In this document: in pieces, positions 18,823 through 28,600 of the stretch
Position numbering within the stretch: the stretch's first letter is position 1
Layout: each line of letters starts with the position of its first letter
Assembly: GCA_020832285.1 (NCBI GenBank)
Contig: JAFIFB010000071.1
Coordinates: 1-46,511 of the forward strand
Direction: 5' to 3'
Length of the DNA: 46,511 nt
Source: Balneolaceae bacterium
GTDB taxonomy: Bacteria; Bacteroidota; Rhodothermia; Balneolales; Balneolaceae
Notes under the pieces: generated by a model
The model's database searches: none
What the model was told of the DNA's origin: nothing
What the model saw: the letters and a program-made list of their open reading frames with translations, nothing else
Made by a program: the position numbers and the translations under genes

Positions 18823-20409
18823 ATGAAAAAGTTTAAATTTATAACAAGTGCACTGTTTGGGATTATGCTAATTGCATCGATCCCGGCGTGTACGGATCAT
18901 TTCGATGAACTGAACACCAGCCCGACACTGGTGGGTACTGATGTGGTAAATCCGTCTCATTTGTTTACAAGATCTGTAAGGGCCGGGGTTTACCAGGTTC
19001 CGAGTTACTCAGGTTTTGCGCGATTGATAACGGGCCATTACATCAGCCCTGCATCCGGAACGCCATTTCTTCTTTCCACTTATCCGTCTCCATTTAACAT
19101 GTATAACAATGAGATCATCGATATCTCAGAGACGATTCGTTTGACTGAAGGTGATATTTGGTATGCAAACCTTAATGCAATGTCACGGATCTGGAGGGTG
19201 TGGCTCTTTCAGCAAATAACCGATCATTATGGGGATATACCCTATTTTCAAGCCGCACTGGCACAGGACGAAACAGTTGCATTTCCTTCCTATGATACTC
19301 AGCGTGAGATCTATGTGGATATGATGGAACAATTGAGGCAGGCTGCTTCAGACCTTCAAGACTCATCTGAAAGGCTGAATGTTGGCCAGCAAGACCTCAT
19401 TTACAATGGAGATGTGGAGATGTGGAGACGTTTTGCCAATTCACTCAGATTGCGATATGCACTCCGGGTTCGATTTGCAGACGAGCAGCTTGCCACACAG
19501 CACATTTCGGAAGTAATTAACGCACCATTGATCGAGGATAACAGCCAGAATGCATACGTTATGACACTGCCTGACGGTACACAATTTAACTCGAACCGTC
19601 ACCCTGTGTTTAATGAAAATGTAAACCCTTTAAATCCTATAACATGTACCCATACAAGGGTATCTAACATGAGGGAGGCCCAATCGGAAGATCTGGATAT
19701 GGACGATCCACGCCTGTCGGTCATATGTAACCCGGCACCTTCGGATGGTCAGTACCGCGGAAGGTTTATAGGCGGAGAGGAAGGTACAGGTTGGTTCAAT
19801 GGTAATAACAATGTATCCCGGTTTGGTGAAAAGGTTTTACGGGCTGATCAGCCGATTAACCTGATGACCCATGCAGAAGTTGAGTTCAATAAGGCAGAAA
19901 TTTACCTGGCAGGATTGTCTTCGGGTGATGCGGAGGCCGCATATCGAGCGGGGCTTCGTTCTGCACTCGAATTTCCATTTTGGGAATTAGACGAGGCTGA
20001 CATTTCTGCTTTCATGGCCAGCTCTGCAGGCAGTTTGTCAGGAGATAATGAAGTCATGCTCAGAAAAATAAGTACACAACGATTTCTCTCTTTATATAAT
20101 CAAACTGCAGAAGCCTACAGTGAATTCAGAAGAACGGGATATCCTACTACCTACCTGGATGGTGCCGAAGAAGGTGTGACGGGACGTCAAATTCCCCGCA
20201 GATTTACATACCCTACATCTGAGTACGAAGTGAATACCCAAAATGTTCAGGCAGCAGCTGGCCGTTTAGGTTCAGGTGATGATTTGATGAGCAGAATCTG
20301 GTGGGATGCAAGGCCAGGTTTACCTATTGCGCATCCGCATACCGGCATCTTTCCGCCCCCGCCGGATCAGGATGTGACGCAGGAAGAATTCGAACAACAG
20401 TTCAATTAA
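18823..20409 (+). CDS. SusD/RagB-type nutrient-binding outer-membrane lipoprotein (SusD-like_2 type)
   Basis: 528 aa. SPII signal with lipobox IPAC, Cys23. DHFDELNTSPTLV right after the Cys is the usual opening of the SusD-like_2 branch. Helical TPR-like scaffold follows, including WYANLNAMSRIW, ITDHYGDIPYFQA, DLIYNGDVEMWRRFANSLRL RYALRV (one stretch), and AEVEFNKAEIYL. It forms the lid over the SusC barrel and captures glycan at the cell surface. The C-terminal DQDVTQEEFEQQFN is acidic. The ligand cannot be told from sequence. A strong terminator follows 37 bases after the stop. Confidence 0.95.
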   Translation: MKKFKFITSALFGIMLIASIPACTDHFDELNTSPTLVGTDVVNPSHLFTRSVRAGVYQVPSYSGFARLITGHYISPASGTPFLLSTYPSPFNMYNNEIIDISETIRLTEGDIWYANLNAMSRIWRVWLFQQITDHYGDIPYFQAALAQDETVAFPSYDTQREIYVDMMEQLRQAASDLQDSSERLNVGQQDLIYNGDVEMWRRFANSLRLRYALRVRFADEQLATQHISEVINAPLIEDNSQNAYVMTLPDGTQFNSNRHPVFNENVNPLNPITCTHTRVSNMREAQSEDLDMDDPRLSVICNPAPSDGQYRGRFIGGEEGTGWFNGNNNVSRFGEKVLRADQPINLMTHAEVEFNKAEIYLAGLSSGDAEAAYRAGLRSALEFPFWELDEADISAFMASSAGSLSGDNEVMLRKISTQRFLSLYNQTAEAYSEFRRTGYPTTYLDGAEEGVTGRQIPRRFTYPTSEYEVNTQNVQAAAGRLGSGDDLMSRIWWDARPGLPIAHPHTGIFPPPPDQDVTQEEFEQQFN

Positions 20410-20445
20410 TGGGATAGCAGTATCACACTTTATTTAAAAACTAAA

Positions 20446-20482
20446 AAGACACCTGCCCTAGTCGGCGGGTGTCTTAATTTTT
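20446..20482 (+). terminator. Rho-independent terminator of the SusC/SusD operon
   Basis: Stem AAGACACCTGCC (20446-20457) pairs with GGCGGGTGTCTT (20464-20475) with one G-T pair and a six-base loop, followed by AATTTTT. It separates SusC/SusD from the jelly-roll/DUF6807 operon. Confidence 0.88.
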
Positions 20483-20483
20483 A

Positions 20484-20624
20484 CTACTGTCGTGTCAACT
20501 GTAAAAGTGTGAGAGAGTCATCAGACGAGTCGTTCCGGGATCATCCCAATCATCTACATTGGTATATTTTTTGAAAAACTCGTCTGATGACTTAACCCGA
20601 CGTTTTATCTTTGACATAACACTA
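20484..20624 (+). repeat. Repeat C, copy 2 (141-bp hairpin element)
   Basis: Same orientation as copy 1 and 139/141 identical. Stem AGTCATCAGACGAGT (20516-20530) and ACTCGTCTGATGACT (20578-20592) is a perfect 15-bp inverted repeat here. It starts one base after the terminator T-tail and ends about 60 bases before the next gene. Confidence 0.88.
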
Positions 20625-20685
20625 CATGTTGATTCTTAAGAGTTATGTATTTTATTTCTTAACACAACTGATAAAAAAATAGTGA

Positions 20686-21711
20686 ATGACAATAGCTGAT
20701 ACTGAACCACATAAAAATATGAGATATTTAACCATGTATCAGTCAGGATTTGGAAAACACACTTCTCTTTTTTTACTTCTGATTTTATCATTAGGATGCG
20801 GTGTTCCTGATGGGTCTTCTGATTTTGAAGATGAGTTAAACGGTGGTTCAGACTATAAGGGAGAGCTGTTGTTTGCAGAAAATTTTCACAATGACGATTT
20901 TGCTTCTCGCGGGTGGTATGATGTACGATCAGGTGCAGTTCTTACAACCGAAAATCCGGCTCCCGGCACTTCTCAGGTTCTTGAGTGCAGGTACGGGGAA
21001 GGAGATCAAAGATGCGCCGAAGGTTACCCGCTGCGAATCAAATTTGATGAAACGGAATCTCTGTATCTGAGCTATTGGGTCCGATATAGCAATAGCTGGG
21101 AAGGTTCCGGTGTTGGCTATCATCCCCACGAATTTCATTTTGCAACCAATCTGGATACCGACTATGTAGGGCCTGCGAACAGCCACCTTACCATGTATAT
21201 AGAACAGGTGAATTTGATTCCTAAAATTGCCTTGCAGGACAGCCGGAATGTGGATGATAACTGCATCTTGCGAAATGATGATTCTTTTGAAGGGTGTGAC
21301 GGTGATTTCAGTAGCTACCCGTTTACAGAAAATCGTTCAGTTGCAGCTTGCAACGGGCTTGAAGGCACATTGGATAATCGCGACTGTTTTTGGAACGGCT
21401 CCTACTGGTACAGTTCCAGGAGCTGGGACGCAGCTGAACCGGCGATCACTCCTGGTGAATGGCAATTTGTTGAGGCATATCTTCGCATGAATGATATTGA
21501 AGATGGCATCGGTCTTGTAAATGGCTCTATCCGGTACTGGATCGATGGAGAGCTGCTGATCTCTTCTGATAACATCCTGTTTCGTACCGGAGCCAATCCC
21601 GAAATGGCCTTCGATAAATTTATTTTTGCTCCATGGATTGGTGTAGGTTCTCCCGCAGAGCAAACGATGTGGATTGGCGATATTACCGTGGCGAAGGGAG
21701 TGATACCATAA
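20686..21711 (+). CDS. Jelly-roll lipoprotein, possible polysaccharide lyase (close paralogue of 39033-40130)
   Basis: 341 aa from the first ATG; the ATG at 20719 gives a tidier SPII signal (hydrophobic TSLFLLLILSLG then Cys). Body: LLFAENFHNDDFASRGWYDV, YLSYWVRYSNSW, HPHEFHF, SHLTMYIEQVNLIPKIALQD, SYWYSSRSW, WQFVEAYLRMND, GSIRYWIDGE, MWIGDITVA. This is a concanavalin A-like sandwich with a conserved HPHEFHF centre and paired Cys in NCILRND...GCDGDF and ACNGL...RDCF, which should form disulfides. About two thirds of residues match 39033-40130. The family is not recognised; lyase or glycan-binding are both possible. First gene of an operon with DUF6807 and a further jelly-roll protein. Confidence 0.8.
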   Translation: MTIADTEPHKNMRYLTMYQSGFGKHTSLFLLLILSLGCGVPDGSSDFEDELNGGSDYKGELLFAENFHNDDFASRGWYDVRSGAVLTTENPAPGTSQVLECRYGEGDQRCAEGYPLRIKFDETESLYLSYWVRYSNSWEGSGVGYHPHEFHFATNLDTDYVGPANSHLTMYIEQVNLIPKIALQDSRNVDDNCILRNDDSFEGCDGDFSSYPFTENRSVAACNGLEGTLDNRDCFWNGSYWYSSRSWDAAEPAITPGEWQFVEAYLRMNDIEDGIGLVNGSIRYWIDGELLISSDNILFRTGANPEMAFDKFIFAPWIGVGSPAEQTMWIGDITVAKGVIP

Positions 21712-21763
21712 ATTTCGGCAGAGAATATCAACAATAATCATAACCCTAAAGAAATCATTTTAT

Positions 21764-23008
21764 ATGAAAAAATTATACTTTTTCCCACTGATCATTCTGT
21801 TTATCTCTTGCACATCAGAAATGAAAAATGAAGTAAACATTCATGTGGATGCTGGGGATTATGACAGATTCAATTCAGTCATTTCATTCACGGTGCCTGA
21901 TACATTACAGCACGAGGCATACCACCTGATCGACTCCGGGGGCAATCGTATTCCGCTTCAGATCGAAGATCAAAAAGCTTACTTCGTGCTTTCCGTGCTC
22001 AATGCGGGAGAGAGCATTACATTCAGAATGGTTCCGTCAGAAGAACAAGAGAACAATCCGGGAGGAGTCTCCTATCAACACCTTGAAGATGCTGTTGGAT
22101 TTTTTGTTAACGGGGACAAGCCCGTGCTCCATTACAGATCAGGTGCAGGAGGTGTGGATATGGGTGAACTTGATGATCATTTCAAACGGGGCGGCTATCT
22201 GCATCCTGTTTACAATCCCAATGGGGAAGAGATTACGGCTCATTATCATCCGGACCGACCGCATCAGAATGGCATCTGGAGCGGATGGTCAAGAACGCAG
22301 TTTGACGGAAGAAGCCCTTCATTCTGGACACCGGCATCCGGTGCCGGACTCATTGAAGCACATAGCCTGGACAAAACCTGGAGCGGACCTGTTCATGGCG
22401 GCCTTCGGGCAACACACCATTTTATTGACAAAACGGGAGACAGGGATGTAACCATTTTATCCGAAAACTGGACAGTTCGGGTTCACAATATTCTTGAAAG
22501 AGAGGAACAGCCTATCTATTTGTTCGATCTTGATTCGGAACAAGAGAATATCACAGAACATCCATTTACGATTCATGAACATGTTTATGGGGGAATCAGC
22601 TTTCGCGGGAATGATTCCTGGCTTGGTGAAGAGAACTCACGGCTGCTCACATCAGAAGGAAAAACACGAGTGGACGGTGCCCCGATACGGGATGTCTGGT
22701 CTCATATCGAAGCTCATCAATCAAGAGCAAAGTGGGCCTATCTTTCCGGAGTCGTTGATGGAGAGCATCCCGGGATTGTTATTCTGGTCCACCCCGAAAA
22801 CCTGGAATTTCCCGAACCCATTTTTATGAATTTAAGAGAGCCGTTCTTCGCATTCAGTCCGGCGGCAATGGGTGATATTACGATTGAGCCCGGTGAATCA
22901 TTGAGGTTTCAGTATCGGTACGTTCTTTTAAATAGTGATCCCGGGGCTGAATTTATCGAAAATTTGTGGCTGGATTACGCATATCCTGCAAAAGTAACTC
23001 TAAATTAA
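21764..23008 (+). CDS. DUF6807 (PmoA-like) family lipoprotein
   Basis: 414 aa. SPII signal MKKLYFFPLIILFISC with lipidated Cys16. A DUF6807 domain fills the rest: YRSGAGG, HPVYNPNGEEITAHYHPDRP followed by HQNGIWSGW, ENWTVR, HEHVYGGISFRGN, and AKWAYLSGVVDGEHPGIVIL. The family is often annotated as PmoA without evidence of methane oxidation; in Bacteroidota and Planctomycetota it sits in glycan clusters beside Gfo/Idh/MocA and 3-keto-sugar enzymes. The clustered His residues in HYHPDRPHQ look like a metal or active site. It lies 52 bases after one jelly-roll gene and seven before another, so it is in one operon. Confidence 0.84.
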   Translation: MKKLYFFPLIILFISCTSEMKNEVNIHVDAGDYDRFNSVISFTVPDTLQHEAYHLIDSGGNRIPLQIEDQKAYFVLSVLNAGESITFRMVPSEEQENNPGGVSYQHLEDAVGFFVNGDKPVLHYRSGAGGVDMGELDDHFKRGGYLHPVYNPNGEEITAHYHPDRPHQNGIWSGWSRTQFDGRSPSFWTPASGAGLIEAHSLDKTWSGPVHGGLRATHHFIDKTGDRDVTILSENWTVRVHNILEREEQPIYLFDLDSEQENITEHPFTIHEHVYGGISFRGNDSWLGEENSRLLTSEGKTRVDGAPIRDVWSHIEAHQSRAKWAYLSGVVDGEHPGIVILVHPENLEFPEPIFMNLREPFFAFSPAAMGDITIEPGESLRFQYRYVLLNSDPGAEFIENLWLDYAYPAKVTLN

Positions 23009-23015
23009 ATATGTT

Positions 23016-24023
23016 TTGGGTGATTCCATCAGCAACCTCTACAAAAAAATTCCTTCAGTTGTAACATCTTTGATTGTTTTCATCACGCTTGCAAGTTTCA
23101 CCTATGTGGGGTGTAAAGTGAATGATACAAACAGTTTGCCTGAAGAAGAAAGAGAGGAAAAAGCAGTTTCAGTCAAAGGCTGCAATGCGGATAGTGCGAT
23201 GCCGGTAAATCTTTGCAGCGAAATGGGAGAAGGCTGGATTTTCTGTGATGACTTTGAAAGCGATGAGCCTCTGGAAGACCGTTATTTTGAATATGTATCC
23301 CAAAATGGAAGTTTTGCAGCAGCCGATGATGTTGGAAGAGCGGGCGGTCGTGGATTGAGAGCCGATTTTCAGGAGGGAAGAGCGGAGAATGGAAATCTTA
23401 AATTTTCATTTGGTAAACATCAGGACGAATCTATGGGAAATAAAGCGGTAAGTCCGGATGAACATTTCCATGAGATTTACTGGCGATTTGATTTATGCCA
23501 TGAAGCAGCCTGGATTGGCGGGGGCGGATATAAACTCACCCGGTCGATGACATTGATGGACGGTTGGAAACAGGGACATATTGCACATATCTGGGATGGC
23601 GGTCCGCAGCAACACCACCTCAGAATGGATCCGGCAAGCGGTATTGACGAAGCAGGCAATATGGCCTCAACCAGGTATAACGATTTCGAAAACCTGAGAT
23701 GGCTGGGAGCTGTGAATGGAAAGGATGCCATCTTTCATCCCGACTCTGTTGGAACATGGTACAGCATTGAAGTCCGCGTGAAGCTGAACACTCCCGGAGA
23801 ATCGGACGGGATTTTTGAATTTTGGGTTGATGGCGATCTGCAGGCTGGCAGGGATGATTACAACTGGCACGGTAGTTTCAATCAAAACCCTGAGAACCCC
23901 GGTATCAATGCAATCTTTATTGAAAATTACTGGAACAATGGTGCGATCACCAATCAGACACGCTTTTTTGATAATTTTGTTGTGAGCACTCAAAAAATCG
24001 GGGATTTGAGAAATGTTCCGTGA
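23016..24023 (+). CDS. Jelly-roll lipoprotein, divergent paralogue, TTG start
   Basis: 335 aa from a TTG at 23016, seven bases past the DUF6807 stop. No in-frame ATG precedes the signal peptide; the ATG at 23011 is in another frame and soon stops. The signal is SPII with lipobox YVGC (Cys33). Body: WIFCDDFESDE, FHEIYWRFDL, GGGYKLTRSMTLMDGWKQGH, WDGGPQQHHLRMDP, WYSIEVRVKLN, GIFEFWVDGDL, FFDNFVVST. The concanavalin A-like sandwich is closer to the 312-1493 protein than to 20686-21711. GPQQHHLRMD might contribute a catalytic or metal site. The substrate is unknown. Confidence 0.76.
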   Translation: MGDSISNLYKKIPSVVTSLIVFITLASFTYVGCKVNDTNSLPEEEREEKAVSVKGCNADSAMPVNLCSEMGEGWIFCDDFESDEPLEDRYFEYVSQNGSFAAADDVGRAGGRGLRADFQEGRAENGNLKFSFGKHQDESMGNKAVSPDEHFHEIYWRFDLCHEAAWIGGGGYKLTRSMTLMDGWKQGHIAHIWDGGPQQHHLRMDPASGIDEAGNMASTRYNDFENLRWLGAVNGKDAIFHPDSVGTWYSIEVRVKLNTPGESDGIFEFWVDGDLQAGRDDYNWHGSFNQNPENPGINAIFIENYWNNGAITNQTRFFDNFVVSTQKIGDLRNVP

Positions 24024-24037
24024 TGGAAATAATAACG

Positions 24038-24350
24038 ACTTCAACATGAATTGTTGTGAGTAGTTATTTTTGAGGTAACTGAAATCCCCTCCCCGAGGGG
24101 TCGGGATTTCGAAAACCTCTCGAGAGGGGAAAAGTTAGTCAAAAACACGACTTGTCGTGGTTTGTTGACTGACGAGGGGTGTGTTTACTAAGCCATGAAA
24201 CAGGCTCAGAACACAGAAAATGGGCTTATACCCAGAACACACCCCTCGTTCGACAAATCAGGCTCCGCCTTTTTGTCTACACATTTCCCCTCTCGAGAGG
24301 GGACTGTATGGCCACCATTTCAATTTAACCACACCAACTCTTTTAGAACC
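24038..24350 (+). mobile_element. ISL3-ended MITE 1
   Basis: 313 bp. The left end has GAATTGTTGTGAGTAG (degenerate before this), and the right end reads on the minus strand GGTTCTAAAAGAGTTGGTGT. Nested inverted repeats: long left arm 24082-24132 (CCCCTCCCCGAGGGG...CCTCTCGAGAGGGG), a shortened right arm 24284-24303, and a perfect 13-bp pair CGAGGGGTGTGTT (24173-24185) with AACACACCCCTCG (24236-24248). A CACGAC/GTCGTG hairpin is also present. No coding content. It ends five bases before the next gene's ATG, so it supplies the leader of that gene. Confidence 0.8.
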
Positions 24351-24355
24351 GAAAA

Positions 24356-24982
24356 ATGAAAAAAAGATCGAAACCACCATCAAAGATTGTATACAGGTGG
24401 GTGCGTAATCTTCACCTTTATATCGGTTTATTTATAAGCCCTTTTTTATTGATTTATGCGATAAGTGTTTTTTTTCTCAATCATGACTGGAAACCATGGA
24501 GTGATGCAGAGACTGAAAAGGTCAGTTACAGCATATCAGTACCGGATGAGGAAAACAGCCGTGAATTGGCCAGGCAGATAATGCAGCAGTTACAAATTAC
24601 AGGGGAAATGAACTGGGTCAATCACAACCAAAATTCAAATTCTCTCTCTTTTCCTGTGGACAAGCCCGGTCTGAAGAAGGTGATTCGTGTGAATCTGGAT
24701 GATGGCTCTGCTGAGGTTGAAAGACAAAAAACAGGTGTGTGGGATGCAATGGTTTTCCTTCATGAAATGCCGGGTTCTCATTTGGTAAGCATTCGGGGTA
24801 ATTGGATTTATGTTCGGATATGGGGATGGCTTGCAGACGCTACGGTTTATTTTATTCTGTTTGTAACCGCAAGCGGCGTATACATGTGGAGTGTTATGAA
24901 AGCTGAAAGAAAATCGGGTTTAATTTTTTTGGGGCTTGGGGTTTTTACTTTTTTTTCAATCATAGCAGTCATGTTGAGGTGA
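24356..24982 (+). CDS. PepSY-associated transmembrane protein (first of pair)
   Basis: 208 aa. Positively charged N-terminus, then helix LHLYIGLFISPFLLIYAISV (about 20-42) with NHDW at its outer end, a periplasmic PepSY-like domain (about 45-140), and two further helices (ATVYFILFVTASGVYMW near 156-175, then 183-206). The pattern matches small PepSY_TM proteins, some of which carry haem through conserved His or act in periplasmic flavin/iron electron transfer. His residues at LHLY and LHEM are candidate ligands. The ATG lies five bases after MITE 1, without a recognisable ribosome-binding site. Four bases separate it from its paralogue. Confidence 0.8.
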   Translation: MKKRSKPPSKIVYRWVRNLHLYIGLFISPFLLIYAISVFFLNHDWKPWSDAETEKVSYSISVPDEENSRELARQIMQQLQITGEMNWVNHNQNSNSLSFPVDKPGLKKVIRVNLDDGSAEVERQKTGVWDAMVFLHEMPGSHLVSIRGNWIYVRIWGWLADATVYFILFVTASGVYMWSVMKAERKSGLIFLGLGVFTFFSIIAVMLR

Positions 24983-24986
24983 ATTC

Positions 24987-25679
24987 ATGATTGAGCAATC
25001 CAGAAAAAAAGAAAAAAGCACCCAAAATAAAGATAGCGGTGAGAGCAAGATTAATAGTTCCGTTTTTAAGCTCTGGAACCGAAAACTGCATATTTATGCA
25101 GGACTTTATTTTCTTCTGTTTATCTGGCTTTTTTCCATATCAGGACTCCTGCTGAATAATCCGGAGTGGACTATTTCAAATTATTGGCCAGAACGTGAAA
25201 TAACTCATTTTCAGAAAGAAATTGTTCAGCCATCCGAGAGCGGAGATCTTGAAATTGCGAAAAATTTAATGAATCAGCTTTTAATCAGGGGAGAGATTCA
25301 TGAAACCGGCTGGGGAGATTCAGAGGATGAATTTCGTTTACAAGTGCGCAGGCCCGGCCAAATGATTTCTATTGAGACGAATTTTGAAAAAAACCTTGCT
25401 GACATGACGGAGATCCGGGTAAATTCATGGGGTGTTATTCGCATGCTGCATACGTTTACGGGAGCTAAAAATCAGACAGATGAAAAACGTAACTGGATTT
25501 TGACCAAAATCTGGAGCTTTTCAATAGATGCCCTCGCTGCAGGATTAATTATCATGGTGTTCAGCGGTCTTTATATGTGGTATCTGCTGAGCCGAAAGCG
25601 AATAATGGGGATCATTTTTCTTGGCTTGGGCACTGGCTGTTGTCTGTTCTTTCTGTTTGGAATTACACTTTTTTTGTGA
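24987..25679 (+). CDS. PepSY-associated transmembrane protein (second of pair)
   Basis: 230 aa, same layout as the gene before it: charged N-terminus, helix LHIYAGLYFLLFIWLFSISG with NNPEW, periplasmic PepSY-like domain, then helices near ALAAGLIIMVFSGLYMWYLL and IIFLGLGTGCCLFFLFGITL. LHTF replaces LHEM. The two probably form a heterodimer, from adjacency and shared topology. The stop TGA is immediately followed by the stop of the convergent cytochrome gene (TGATCA, 25677-25682). Confidence 0.8.
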   Translation: MIEQSRKKEKSTQNKDSGESKINSSVFKLWNRKLHIYAGLYFLLFIWLFSISGLLLNNPEWTISNYWPEREITHFQKEIVQPSESGDLEIAKNLMNQLLIRGEIHETGWGDSEDEFRLQVRRPGQMISIETNFEKNLADMTEIRVNSWGVIRMLHTFTGAKNQTDEKRNWILTKIWSFSIDALAAGLIIMVFSGLYMWYLLSRKRIMGIIFLGLGTGCCLFFLFGITLFL

Positions 25680-28600
25680 TCAAGGGTCAAAAATCGGATT
25701 GAGTGCATTTACGGTGTTATAGATATCCTCCTGCATGGGAGTCCCGTCGGATGCCGTCAGGTTGTAAGATATTCGCATCTGCATGACAGGAACCATACCG
25801 GGGATTTCCAGGAAAATCTCCATACTGTCATCGCTTATGTTTACGGAAGTAACGTCCACTTCATCTTCACCCATCAGATCGGGATTTTCTACGGAATAAA
25901 ACTCGGAACCATATTCCCGGCTCCAGCGGTAATTCCAGCGTTGGACTTGAAAATTGGAGACATCATCAGCTGTTTCCGGGTTCAGCGGCTGGCTAAAGCG
26001 AATGCGAAGTCCATTTTCATGGGCGTGTACATCTGTGGGTAGGTATAACGGTTCGCCTGTATACCGGACTCTTTGGAACCCTTCGGGACTTAAACCCGCT
26101 ACATACAGATGCCCGTCATCAGGATGAAATCGTCCGACCCGGAGCCTTGAGCTAACCCGGCCAAGAGGGACCACCGCGCCCTGGCGATCTCCATCAACCG
26201 TTTCATACATGATTTTGTTGATTGTGCCGCGGCCGTAGGAGAGGTGCAGCATCTGTCCGCGGGGCAAGCCCCAACTATCCGAATCCACCCAGACCTGACC
26301 ACCACCCGAGTTGTCGATATTTCTTGGCAGCCATAAAATTGGCGGTTCATAACCAATTTCACGCGGATAAGGATCTTCGGTGCGGAACTGGCCTGGCTGG
26401 TATCCGTAAAAACTGCCTTTTCGGGTTTCCGGATCGATTATATGTACCGGGGTTTGGGGAACCCAGGTTCCTTCCTGCTGCGAAACCGTAACAAGCCCAT
26501 CCGGACTGATGCCCATGCCAAACGGCTGACGAAAACCGCTGGCTATCAGATCCATCCGGGATCCATCTGCTGATACACGGATGACTCCGTTTCTATAATC
26601 CGAAAGTCGGCTGCCCCTTCCTCTTACAAAATAGAAGTTGCCTTCACTGTCAGCCTCCAGGCCAAAAGCCTGGTTCCAGCCTCCCGCTCCGGGAGTGATC
26701 AGGTTTTGGAAGTTTTCATAAAAGTCGGCTTCACCATTGCCATTCCGGTCGTGCAGAATCGTCAGTTCGTCTTCGTTCGAGACGTAGATCTTTCCATCTA
26801 CTACTTTTACGCCAAAAGGCATATTCAAACCTGTGGCAAATCGCTGCCAGGTAATTTGTTCCAGCGAGTCATTCAAACCATCCACAAGCCACACGTCGCC
26901 GTGGATGGTAGACAGTACCGCACGCCCGTCTTCCATGAAATCAAGACCGGTAAAATGCAGCAATGCGTCATAGGGATTTTCCACAGGAGCCGTGATTTTA
27001 TCTGCGATGTAGGCAGTGTCGTTTTCTCCGATTTCTCCGCGGGTAACGAGTGGTTCACCCCAAAGTGGCGGGCCAGGATCGGTCAGGCTTCTTACATCAT
27101 CGGGAGTTCCGTTTGCAGAAGCCAGTTCCAGAAAAGAAGTCTCATCGGCAGCATTACCGTTCCAGATCAGCACCCGCACCGTTCGTTCTTCATCGTGTGG
27201 TTCAAGTTGCAGCGCTACATGTCCCTCTTCGGTTACTGCAAGTTCAGCGGCATTTTCACCGGGCAAGGCAGCGACTGTAATATTCCCGTTTTGTCCAGAC
27301 CGGGCTGTTTGCAGGATGCTCTGACTTTGAATTTGTACAGGTTCATCTTCACTATCGAAAAGAAGAACGGCAAGGGGCTGATCGTGGCTCCCGATCTTCA
27401 GGTCACGGACAAAGGCCCCTGTTTGTGAATGTTCAACATACCAGGGCGATTCCAGAACAGATACTCCGCTTACTGTATAGGAGAGCACCACACGGTTGCC
27501 GTGAAGATAGATCCCTTCATAACGGCCATGTTCTTCCGGAATGGGGCCAAAAGGTTCTTCACGAATGTCGGTAAAATTAAGCGGATTGCCGGCGATGTTC
27601 CATCCACTCACGGCAGGGTTTAAAAATTTCATCACTCCCCCCGCTGCCGGCGGCCTGCTGTTTCTTGTTCCCCAATCGTGGTTGGATCGAAAATTCAGGA
27701 AATCACCGCTCCATCCGGCGCTCATACGAAGCAGATCCTGATCGAAATGAACAGCCGCTTGCTGCTGGTCACCCACGCGGATGGCCAATCCTTTTGGTTC
27801 TGGGTTGCCTTCGGGTACTTCCATGGCTCTTGAGAAAAACGGGCCGGTATCCATCTGCCGGTATAACTCATCCCAGCGTGTGACAACACTTTCGGCATCA
27901 GGGTCCCGCTGACTTAAGCGGTTTTCAACAAAGAAGTGCCAGATCGCTTCAAATTGCACCTCGGCGATTCCGTCAACTGTATCGCGAAGGCGTGTGCGAC
28001 CGTCTCTCAGGCTTCCGAATTGAGGCATGGCCGAAAGAGAATCAACCCGGGAGGGGGTCCACATTTTCCAGTAAAAATATTCGGGGCGAAGCCTGTCCCC
28101 AAACTGGTACATATCCAGGTCTTCTCGTCCGCCATGACAGAAATTACATCCGAACCCACCGCCAATATCTGTCGAAAGGCGTCTCCCGATAGCAATCATT
28201 TCGGGGTCGGGCCGGATATGGCGAAAATTCACACCGTCAAATCCGTGGGATTCAATCATACCGCGTGCCAGCAGATCCGGTTTTGCCCCGGTAGCCGGCA
28301 TTCGGGCGTCCATCCAGGGACGGGCTTCAAATTCAAGTGAACCTGCCAATAGATTTCCGAACCACTCCGGTTGGAGTTTTTCACCGGTCCAGGTAAGAGG
28401 CGGGCGTTCCATCAAAGTTTGGTCTTCCGAATCCACATCAGCCGGCTCTTCTTCATCTGTGAGCATACTCCACCGATCGGCCTGGCCATCGATGACATGG
28501 CACGCCCGGCAATCAAGTTCCATGACCTGACGGGCTGCAAATTCAATCGGGGTGAACCGCTTCAGTGATTCAGCACCTTCGGCGGCAAAAGCTTTCAAAG

